In this document: positions 26,385 to 31,910 of the stretch, piece after piece
Layout: each line of letters opens with the position of its first letter
How positions within the stretch are numbered: position 1 is the stretch's first letter
NCBI RefSeq assembly: GCF_003856975.1
Contig: NZ_CP033107.1
Coordinates: 2,232,001 to 2,296,000, forward strand
Origin: Plantibacter sp. PA-3-X8
Lineage (GTDB): Bacteria; Actinomycetota; Actinomycetes; Actinomycetales; Microbacteriaceae
Direction of reading: 5' to 3'
DNA: 64,000 bases
Made by a program: the position numbers and the translations under genes
Notes under the pieces: generated by a model
What the model was told of the DNA's origin: nothing
Database searches by the model: none
Seen by the model: only the letters and a program-made list of their open reading frames with translations

Positions 26385-26458
26385 GCCCCCGTAGCCCAAC
26401 TGGCAGAGGCAGGCGACTTAAAATCGCCGCAGTGTGGGTTCGAACCCCACCGGGGGTA
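26385..26458 (+). tRNA. tRNA with UAA anticodon (Leu), short variable arm
   Basis: 74-nt cloverleaf. Acceptor GCCCCCG (26385-26391) pairs with CGGGGGT (26451-26457), giving a G-U first pair; discriminator A26458, as in leucine tRNAs. The anticodon arm is GGCGA-CTTAAAA-TCGCC with anticodon TAA at 26419-26421. The D stem has three pairs (GCC/GGC), as in leucine tRNAs. The variable region is only GCAGT (five bases), whereas leucine tRNAs normally have a long class II arm. T arm GTGGG-TTCGAAC-CCCAC. No CCA is encoded. All stems pair, so it looks functional. Confidence 0.93.
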
Positions 26459-26489
26459 CTGCCCCGGGCTCCGAGATCACGCGGATCCG

Positions 26490-26526
26490 GGAGGAGGACA
26501 TCGCGTCCATCAGCGATGTCTCCTCC
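26490..26526 (+). terminator. Candidate terminator after tRNA-Leu
   Basis: Stem of two seven-base helices (GGAGGAG/CTCCTCC and ACATCGC/GCGATGT) separated by one bulged G, with an eight-base loop. It lies 31 bases after the tRNA. No T-tract follows. It could equally be a leader hairpin of the following lipoprotein gene. Confidence 0.5.
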
Positions 26527-26589
26527 GGCGTCATCGAGCTTGTGTCAAGGGCGTTTGCGCTGCAGCGACGAAGGAGTACCGTCTGGCTG

Positions 26590-27072
26590 GTGAATCTGGA
26601 TGTGAGACGTCGGAACATCGCGCGGGGTCGCTCGTCGGTCAGGGTCCGGGGCGGTGCCGTAGCCGTTGCCCTCGCCATGGTGGTGGTGTTGAGTGGCTGC
26701 TCGGGGGGTGCGGTCCCGGCGATCGGAGCGGCGGCGGTGCAGCTTGATTCCGCCGTGCAGACGGCATCCCTTGCTCTCCAGCAGGCGGACGCCGACATCA
26801 CCTTCACGCCCGTCGCGGAGACGACGCTTGAGAACGCGATCACCGAGGTAGACGACGTCTCGACGCAGCTGAGCGAGACTCCGGTTCAGACCGGCCGCGA
26901 GCAGGATGCGAAGCGTGAGGCCACGGCCGTGCTGCAGGACGCCGTCGCAGTCCTCGACGATGCCCGCACGGCACTCCAGGCCGGCGACGACCTCCCCGAC
27001 ACCGTGGAGCAGTTGCAGCAGACGGCGAAGCAGACGGCCGAACTCCGCGAGCGGTGGGAGCCGTTCTCGTGA
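26590..27072 (+). CDS. Small lipoprotein with coiled coil, upstream of NRAMP
   Basis: About 160 residues. A basic N-terminus, hydrophobic stretch VAVALAMVVVL and lipobox LSGC (Cys near residue 37) mark it as a lipoprotein. The mature part is Ala/Thr/Gln-rich and mostly helical, with heptad-like stretches (VQTASLALQQADADI, TAVLQDAVAVLDDARTALQ). No family recognised. GTG 26590 is chosen because AAGGAG lies 13 bases upstream and the frame before it runs into the tRNA; GTG 26602 is possible. It overlaps the NRAMP start by GTGA, so the two are translationally coupled, which suggests an extracytoplasmic accessory to the transporter. Confidence 0.7.
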   Translation: MNLDVRRRNIARGRSSVRVRGGAVAVALAMVVVLSGCSGGAVPAIGAAAVQLDSAVQTASLALQQADADITFTPVAETTLENAITEVDDVSTQLSETPVQTGREQDAKREATAVLQDAVAVLDDARTALQAGDDLPDTVEQLQQTAKQTAELRERWEPFS

Positions 27073-28310
27073 GCGGTGTGATGAAGCGTGTTCTCGGTGT
27101 CGCGCTCGGTGTCCTCACCGCGATCGGTGGCTTCCTCGACATCGGAGACCTCGTCACCAACGCGGTCGTCGGCTCGAGGTTCGGGCTGTCGCTCGCCTGG
27201 GTGGTGCTCGTCGGCGTCGTCGGCATCTGCCTGTTCGCGCAGATGTCCGGGCGCGTCGCTGCGGTGAGTGGCCGGGCGACGTTCGAGATCATCCGGGAGC
27301 GCCTCGGGCCGAAAGCAGGGCTCGCCAACCTGAGCGCGTCGTTCCTCATCAACCTCCTCACGCTCACGGCCGAGATCGGCGGTATCGCCCTCGCTCTGCA
27401 GCTCGCGTCGAGCGTGTCTCCAGGCCTGTGGATCCCGGTCGCCGCGTTCGCCGTCTGGCTGGTGATCTGGCGGGTGAAGTTCTCGATCATGGAGAACGTC
27501 ACCGGGCTCGTGGGCCTGTGCCTGATCGTGTTCGCCGTCGCCCTGTTCCTCCTCGGCCCTGACTGGTCGAAGCTCGCGGAGCAGGCGTTCGCGCCGTCCG
27601 TGCCGGGTTCCGAGTCGGCGGGCGCGTACTGGTACTACGCCGTCGCTCTCTTCGGAGCGGCGATGACACCTTACGAGGTGTTCTTCTTCTCCTCCGGTGC
27701 GGTCGAGGAGAAATGGACGAAGAAGGACATCGGGCAATCGCGCATCAACGTGCTCGTCGGGTTCCCCCTCGGCGGTGTGCTGTCGGTCGCGATCGCCGCC
27801 TGCGCCACCATCGTGCTGCTGCCCCGTGGGATCGAGGTGTCCTCGCTGTCGCAGATCGTCCTCCCGGTGGCGGAGGCCGGCGGCAAGCTCGCGGTCGCGT
27901 TCGTGATCGTCGGCATCGTCGCAGCGACGTTCGGCGCGGCCCTCGAGACGACCCTGTCGAGTGGCTACACGCTGGCGCAGTTCTTCGGCTGGTCGTGGGG
28001 CAAGTTCCGGAAGCCGGCGGAGGCGGCGCGGTTCCATGTCGCGATGATCGTCTGTCTGCTCGTCGGCCTCGCCGTTTTGGCGACCGGTGTCGACCCGATC
28101 CTCGTGACGGAGTACTCGGTGGTGTTCTCCGCGATCGCACTGCCGCTCACCTACTTACCGATCCTCATCGTGGCCAACGACGAGCAGTACATGGGCGATG
28201 CGCGCAACGGCAGGGTGACGAACGCGTTCGCGCTCGTCTATCTGGTGATCATCCTCGTCGCCTCGATCGCAGCCATCCCCCTGATGATCCTGACAGGAGC
28301 CGGAGCATGA
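27069..28310 (+). CDS. Divergent NRAMP-family divalent metal transporter
   Basis: 413 residues with about eleven hydrophobic helices. The first helix carries GGFLDIGDLVTNAV, matching the NRAMP DPGN position (here D24-I25-G26-D27). The sixth helix reads GAAMTPYEVFFFSSG (196-210), matching GATxMPHxxxxHSS: the metal-binding Met is T200 and the His is Y202. NRAMP proteins import Mn2+/Fe2+ with protons; replacement of the Met is known in NRAMP-related magnesium transporters, so manganese may not be the substrate. Loops KKDIGQSRIN and LSSGYTLAQFFGW fit the family. GTG 27069 overlaps the lipoprotein stop; a GGGAG lies nine bases upstream. The next gene overlaps by ATGA. Confidence 0.83.
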   Translation: MSGVMKRVLGVALGVLTAIGGFLDIGDLVTNAVVGSRFGLSLAWVVLVGVVGICLFAQMSGRVAAVSGRATFEIIRERLGPKAGLANLSASFLINLLTLTAEIGGIALALQLASSVSPGLWIPVAAFAVWLVIWRVKFSIMENVTGLVGLCLIVFAVALFLLGPDWSKLAEQAFAPSVPGSESAGAYWYYAVALFGAAMTPYEVFFFSSGAVEEKWTKKDIGQSRINVLVGFPLGGVLSVAIAACATIVLLPRGIEVSSLSQIVLPVAEAGGKLAVAFVIVGIVAATFGAALETTLSSGYTLAQFFGWSWGKFRKPAEAARFHVAMIVCLLVGLAVLATGVDPILVTEYSVVFSAIALPLTYLPILIVANDEQYMGDARNGRVTNAFALVYLVIILVASIAAIPLMILTGAGA

Positions 28311-28738
28311 CCCGCCGATCCAAGCGCTTCGACGCACCATTGCCGGTGCTGGAACCGGCCGAACAGTACGCCGGACAGGTGCTCGACGCCCGGCTGCACC
28401 TCCTCGACCGGCAAGTACTCGACCGCGACGGTGTCCCGGTGCAGGTCGTCGACGACCTCGAACTCAGTGACGTCCCCTTCGGCGAGTCGATCCCTTCGGA
28501 AACGCCGGCGCCGGTCATCGAGTCGATCCTCAGCGGCCCCGTCCTCGGCACACGGATATTCGGCGGACGTCCGCCCTCGAGTCGGTTCCATCGCGTGTCG
28601 TGGGACCGGATCGCGGAGATCGGCATCGCGATACAACTCGGCGTGGCAGGCTCGACGCTCGATGTGACGTGGGTCGAGCGTTGGGTGCGCGACCGCATCA
28701 TCTCTCGCATTCCCGGAGGCCACCATGATCCTGAGTGA
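28307..28738 (+). CDS. PRC-barrel-like protein coupled to NRAMP
   Basis: 143 residues, no signal peptide or membrane helix. Residues 18-50 (AGQVLDARLHLLDRQVLDRDG, VQVVDDLELSD) resemble the beta-barrel opening of PRC domains. The middle (SESI...VLGTRIFGG) is a linker, and residues 95-143 (WDRIAEIGIAIQLGVAG, WVERWVRDRIISRIPGG) form a predicted helix-containing tail. ATG overlaps the NRAMP stop (ATGA), and its own end overlaps the next gene by 14 bases. Similarity to PRC is by eye only. PRC-barrel domains occur as cytosolic regulators or scaffolds in varied systems; a role in gating or sensing for the transporter is inference. Confidence 0.6.
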   Translation: MTRRSKRFDAPLPVLEPAEQYAGQVLDARLHLLDRQVLDRDGVPVQVVDDLELSDVPFGESIPSETPAPVIESILSGPVLGTRIFGGRPPSSRFHRVSWDRIAEIGIAIQLGVAGSTLDVTWVERWVRDRIISRIPGGHHDPE

Positions 28739-29072
28739 CGTCCTGCGCTCGCGCGTCCTCGACGACGAGGGGCGGTCGGTCGGTATCGTCATTGACGCCC
28801 GGTTCGTGCTCGACGGCGTCCCGCATGGCCCGCTCGCCGACGCGCGCTTGGTCGGCTTCATCGTCAGTCCCCACACCGGTAGCTCGTTCCTCGGCTACGA
28901 GCGCCACGACGACGGCCGGCCGGCGCTCATCGCCCGCATCCTTCGCTGGCACCACCGAGGCTCGTTCCTCGTGCACTGGGAGGACATTGCGCGCCTCGAC
29001 GATACACGCGTCATCCTCCGTCCAGGCTACCGACGGATCTCACCGGCGCTGCTCGGCGCCCAGCCACGGTGA
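28725..29072 (+). CDS. PRC-barrel domain protein
   Basis: 115 residues. SDVLRSRVLDDEGRSVGIVIDARFVLDG is a good PRC-barrel start (a D/E-G-x-x-x-G-x-V-x-D turn). A second repeat-like half follows (LVGFIVSPHTGSSFLGYE, FLVHWEDIARLDDTRVILRPGYR), so the whole chain is one small cytosolic barrel. ATG 28725 has GGAGG five bases upstream and overlaps the previous gene by 14 bases. It is the last gene of the lipoprotein/NRAMP/PRC operon. The exact role is unknown; having two neighbouring PRC-like genes next to a transporter suggests they act together. Confidence 0.72.
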   Translation: MILSDVLRSRVLDDEGRSVGIVIDARFVLDGVPHGPLADARLVGFIVSPHTGSSFLGYERHDDGRPALIARILRWHHRGSFLVHWEDIARLDDTRVILRPGYRRISPALLGAQPR

Positions 29073-29108
29073 AGCTGCGGCAAGAGCCGTAACCGGGTGA
29101 TGCCGTTC

Positions 29109-29125
29109 GAGCGCCAGGGGCGCTC
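29109..29125 (+). terminator. Weak terminator-like hairpin after the PRC operon
   Basis: Seven-base arms GAGCGCC/GGCGCTC around AGG, 37 bases after the stop codon. Short for a terminator, but nothing better is seen before the next gene. Confidence 0.4.
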
Positions 29126-29238
29126 AAGGTCGACCGAACAGTCCGAATCCGGTGTCGTGTCCGAGCAGGTGCTGCCCGGTGGGTCGTGAGCGGTCAAGGC
29201 CTTGGCGGTGCGTGTGGCCTGAAGTTAGCGTGCGAGGC

Positions 29239-29859
29239 ATGGATCCGAAGGAGAACGCAGCACAGGGTGACGAGCTGACTGCGGTGCCGACACCTCACGA
29301 ACTCGCCAGAGACGCGATGGACGGCTCCGCTATTCCCGTGGAGACCGTGGACAGTGCCGGCACGGAGAATTCGAGTGAGACACTCGCGGAACGCATAGCG
29401 GCCACCGCGCTGCAAGGGGGTATTCGTGTCGGTGTGGCCGAGTCTCTGACCAGTGGGGCGATCGCGTCGACGCTCGGCGCCGCGTCAGATGCAGGCGAGT
29501 GGTTCTCGGGTGGAATCGTGGCCTACCGACCCGAGGTGAAGTTCGACGTACTCGGTGTTCCGCCAGGCCCGGTCATCACCGCGACTGCCGCGCAGCGGAT
29601 GGCGTCAGGGTGCGCGCGCGTGCTCGCAAGCACGGCGACTGTCGCGGTCACGGGCGCGGGGGGCCCGGGACCGCAGGAAGGGCAGCGCGCCGGAACCGTG
29701 TTCATCGCCGTCCGTACTGAGCACGACGAAACCGTGCAGCAGTGCTGGTTCCCGGGCGATCCGAGAACGGTCGTGATGAAGACCGTCGAGGCCGCTCTGG
29801 AACTGCTGGCGACCACCCTGGAGAACGCCGCCTCCGGGGCGTCCCGCTCCGCTGAGTGA
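29239..29859 (+). CDS. CinA C-terminal domain protein (nicotinamide-nucleotide amidohydrolase-like)
   Basis: 206 residues. Residues 1-50 are hydrophilic and unaligned; 51-200 form a CinA C-terminal domain: LAERIAATALQGGIRVGVAESLTSGAIASTLG, GGIVAYRPEVKFDVLGV, AVTGAGGPGPQEGQRAGTVFIAV. The family (PncC) deamidates nicotinamide mononucleotide to nicotinate mononucleotide in pyridine-nucleotide recycling; the canonical motif has ESCTGG and GxAGP, and here ESLTSG and GAGGPGP differ at the ESCTGG cysteine and glycine, so activity is uncertain. ATG 29239 follows TAGCGT (29226-29231) by seven bases and lacks a Shine-Dalgarno: probably leaderless. GC looks slightly lower than in neighbouring genes. Confidence 0.83.
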   Translation: MDPKENAAQGDELTAVPTPHELARDAMDGSAIPVETVDSAGTENSSETLAERIAATALQGGIRVGVAESLTSGAIASTLGAASDAGEWFSGGIVAYRPEVKFDVLGVPPGPVITATAAQRMASGCARVLASTATVAVTGAGGPGPQEGQRAGTVFIAVRTEHDETVQQCWFPGDPRTVVMKTVEAALELLATTLENAASGASRSAE

Positions 29860-29890
29860 GCAGCCCGGCTAGTCCCACCGGACGACGCCG

Positions 29891-30268
29891 ATGTCCGCAT
29901 ATGAGTTGGCGTACTTCTGCCCTGTGGGCGCTCTGGACTACACGATCCTCATCCGGTTCCGAACCGCCAGATCATCTGAGTTCACCCTCCTCTCGCCGGG
30001 CGCAGGCATCGCTCAACGGCGCGTGATCATGCACCCCGACGAGCCCGTCCTGTTCGAGTTCACCACGATCCTCGATCCCACTCCGGTGCGGGTAGTCGTC
30101 CCCGCAGACGACGTGGACTACTGCCGCCACTCCCGTGGAAGGATGGACGCATGGCTACCCGCACGATCACGACGCTCGTCGACGACCTCGACGGTTCCGA
30201 CATCCCTCGCGGGCTGGGGGAGACGGTCCGGTTCGGCATCGACGGCGAGAACTACGAGATCGACCTGA
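29891..30268 (+). CDS. Hypothetical ORF overlapping the Lsr2-like gene
   Basis: Frame of 125 residues. The first about 84 codons have coding-like third positions (runs of ATC, CTC, GTC, GAC) and read as a small mixed alpha/beta protein (LDYTILIRFRTA, RVIMHPDEPVLFEFTTI, RVVVPADDVDYC). The last about 40 codons overlap the Lsr2-like gene in another frame and look like an artefact of that gene. No family recognised and no good ribosome-binding site is present before ATG 29891. Either a real small gene whose stop was lost, or a chance open frame. Confidence 0.3.
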   Translation: MSAYELAYFCPVGALDYTILIRFRTARSSEFTLLSPGAGIAQRRVIMHPDEPVLFEFTTILDPTPVRVVVPADDVDYCRHSRGRMDAWLPARSRRSSTTSTVPTSLAGWGRRSGSASTARTTRST

Positions 30269-30366
30269 CCGACGACAACGCGGCGGCACTGCGCGAGACC
30301 CTGGCGTCATACGTCGAGGCCGCACGACCCGTCATCGCATCGGCATCGCTCCGCCGGCTGCACTGA
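30151..30366 (+). CDS. Lsr2 N-terminal (dimerisation) domain protein lacking the DNA-binding domain
   Basis: 71 residues. MATRTITTLVDDLDGSD, ETVRFGIDGENYEIDL and AALRETLASYVEAARPV match the N-terminal dimerisation domain of Lsr2 (TLVDDFDGS, ETVEFGLDGVTYEIDL, LRGDLKQWVAAGRRV) almost block for block. Lsr2 is the xenogeneic silencer of Actinobacteria; its C-terminal domain, with an RGR minor-groove hook, binds AT-rich DNA. Here the chain ends ten residues after the domain, and no frame in the following 95 bases encodes the missing half. So it could pair with full-length Lsr2, as truncated H-NS forms do in enterics; that role is inference. AAGGAT (30139-30144) lies six bases before ATG, and GGAAGG can serve as ribosome-binding site. 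Confidence 0.82.
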   Translation: MATRTITTLVDDLDGSDIPRGLGETVRFGIDGENYEIDLTDDNAAALRETLASYVEAARPVIASASLRRLH

Positions 30367-30461
30367 GCGGTCGCCCGCACGGCGGTCGTACCCCACAGCA
30401 CGTTCGCCCCGATCCTGCAAGGGTCCCTGCCGGGCGTGGGGGCGCGACTAGCGTGCTCAGC

Positions 30462-30716
30462 ATGAGTACTCCGAGCGACCACGACCACGCCCTGAACGAC
30501 GACGGGCAGACGAGCAAAGACCGCACGTACAGCCCCTCCAGCGAGGCGGAGACGGCGGCCAAGCAGGACGACGGGCAGCCCGTCGTCCGTGATCCCGACA
30601 TCGCCTCCGGCATGATCAACGTCGCCCCCGGGACCGGTGGTCCGGACGACACCGGCGACGTCGACGTCGACCCGGGTGAGCTCCACATCCCTCGCGATCC
30701 CGACAGCGCGCACTGA
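30462..30716 (+). CDS. Small acidic hydrophilic protein
   Basis: 84 residues, strongly acidic and probably disordered (NDDGQTSKDRTYSPSSEAE, GGPDDTGDVDVDPGELHIP), with no Cys and one central hydrophobic patch (IASGMINVAPG). No recognised family. TAGCGT at 30449-30454 ends seven bases before ATG 30462 and no Shine-Dalgarno is present, the same arrangement as the CinA-like gene, so it is probably a real leaderless gene. A longer frame starting at 30135 overlaps the Lsr2-like gene and is rejected. Role unknown. Confidence 0.6.
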   Translation: MSTPSDHDHALNDDGQTSKDRTYSPSSEAETAAKQDDGQPVVRDPDIASGMINVAPGTGGPDDTGDVDVDPGELHIPRDPDSAH

Positions 30717-30830
30717 GACAACGATGCCTCGAGCGTTGACCCCCGAACGGGGTGCACGAAACGCACGACGCGAACGCGACACGGCGGTGTTGCGTCACGC
30801 GAGGTGCCTCCCGTCCGCTACCTTCGAGGT

Positions 30831-30940
30831 GGGGGCGTCACCCGTGAGCCGGTCCCGGAAGCCGCAAGCTTCTTGGTCGACCGGTTGCTAGACGCCTCAA
30901 GTGAGGGCGAGGTATTCGGGTTACCTCGCCCTCACGCTTG
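30831..30940 (+). ncRNA. Candidate small RNA ending in a strong terminator
   Basis: A TACCTT box (30819-30824) predicts a start near 30831. Downstream is a stem-loop CCGGTC/GACCGG (30849-30884) containing an inner GAAGC/GCTTC hairpin, then the perfect terminator at 30901-30935. No credible protein gene lies between 30717 and 30991; a 15-codon GTG frame (30844-30891) is present inside the stem-loop and could be a leader peptide. The predicted transcript is about 110 nt. No Rfam family recognised. Confidence 0.45.
30901..30935 (+). terminator. Strong terminator upstream of the rhodanese gene
   Basis: Perfect 14-base arms GTGAGGGCGAGGTA/TACCTCGCCCTCAC around the seven-base loop TTCGGGT. It is 184 bases from the preceding annotated stop (30716), which is why a separate transcript ending here is proposed. 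Confidence 0.85.
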
Positions 30941-30991
30941 CCCGCTGCATCTTCCGGCCCGGCCGTACGTCCTCGACGGTAGGCTGAAACG

Positions 30992-31303
30992 ATGCAGGAG
31001 ATCACCCCAACCGAACTGAGCAAGCTCGAGCAGGCCGTCATCATCGACGTCCGCGAAGCCGACGAGGTCGCCGTCGCCAGCGTGCCCGGTGCCCGGCACC
31101 TGCCGATGTCGTCCTTCCTCGACCACCTCGACGAGGTGCCCCGCGAAGAGACCGTGTACGTGATGTGTCACTCCGGCGGCCGCAGTGCCCGGGTCACGGG
31201 CTACCTCGAACAGCAGGGGTATGACGCCGTGAACGTCACCGGGGGCATCTCCGAGTGGGCCGCCAGCGGCCTGCCGGTCGAGCGTCCTGCCGACGCCGGC
31301 TGA
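30992..31303 (+). CDS. Single-domain rhodanese-like protein
   Basis: 103 residues, one complete rhodanese fold. AVIIDVREADEVAVASVPGARHLPM and the active-site loop CHSGGRSA (C59) followed by GYLEQQGYDAVNVTGGISEW are typical of GlpE/PspE-like sulfurtransferases, which carry sulfane sulfur on the Cys. The six-residue loop fits thiosulfate or persulfide substrates. No export signal, so cytosolic. TAGGCT (30980-30985) ends six bases before ATG 30992: probably leaderless. Possible role in sulfur or persulfide handling beside mycothiol metabolism; partner unknown. Confidence 0.93.
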   Translation: MQEITPTELSKLEQAVIIDVREADEVAVASVPGARHLPMSSFLDHLDEVPREETVYVMCHSGGRSARVTGYLEQQGYDAVNVTGGISEWAASGLPVERPADAG

Positions 31304-31365
31304 TTCGTCCCCGACGAGCGGATCGCGATCGTCGCGCGCCGTGCCGTGCGGTGCGGGCGATCGGA

Positions 31366-31803
31366 TCAGCGCCGCTTGCGTCTCGCGATCTCGTCCGCGA
31401 GCTGCTGCACCAGGGCGGGGTCCGCGTCGCGCGCGAGGGCGACGTAGTGGTCCATGACGTCCGGGCGGTAGCGCACGGGCAACGTCTGTCCGGGGGCGAG
31501 TCGAGTGAGCTCCGTGATCGTGAAGCTCTCGTCGGCGATCCCGCGGAATGAGCGGCCGTCGGCGGTCTCCACGTCGAGCATCAGGACCAGGCGTGGATTG
31601 TTGTTGACCTCCCGCCAATCGACGAGGACACCGAGCGCCAGCGTCCCGGTCCGCAGTTCGGCGTTCCGCTTGCGAGCATCTCCGCTGAGGACCGGATTCG
31701 GGGCGACGCCGGGGAATGCGGGCCCGGCGCCCAGTGCTTCCCGACTCAGGTCAGGCCTGAGCTGCGCCATGAGATCGTCGAGCTTCCTCTTCGAGCCGAA
31801 CAT
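31366..31803 (-). CDS. Conserved hypothetical protein, small beta-domain
   Basis: 145 residues, no signal or membrane segment. Residues 50-115 (TGTLALGVLVDWREVNNNPRLVLMLDVETADGRSFRGIADESFTI, split here only for description) have the pattern N-x-N-P-x-h-x-h-x-L-x-V followed by LAPGQTLPVRYRPD, a layout shared by actinobacterial small beta-sheet proteins that often carry a SHOCT tail. The C-terminus here, ADPALVQQLADEIARRKRR, is SHOCT-like but short. No enzymatic residues stand out. ATG 31803; the gap of 107 bases to the next minus-strand gene (31911) holds no clear terminator. Confidence 0.7.
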   Translation of the reverse strand: MFGSKRKLDDLMAQLRPDLSREALGAGPAFPGVAPNPVLSGDARKRNAELRTGTLALGVLVDWREVNNNPRLVLMLDVETADGRSFRGIADESFTITELTRLAPGQTLPVRYRPDVMDHYVALARDADPALVQQLADEIARRKRR

Positions 31804-31910
31804 CCCGCACCCTCCCGCACCTCGGCACCGGGTTCTCGACCCGGTGTGTGGCCTTCACCGCGATTGTAGGCCAGGGCCGTTCGCGACCGCCGTCGCCGGA
31901 GGAGTCTGGC

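Noticed and set aside
30367..30461. Frameshifted remnant of the Lsr2 DNA-binding domain
   Set aside because: None of the three plus frames shows the RGR hook or the following helices, so truncation by a simple frameshift is not supported.
30844..30891. 15-codon peptide as an annotated gene
   Set aside because: Too short and without a ribosome-binding site to support alone; it is mentioned under the small RNA candidate.
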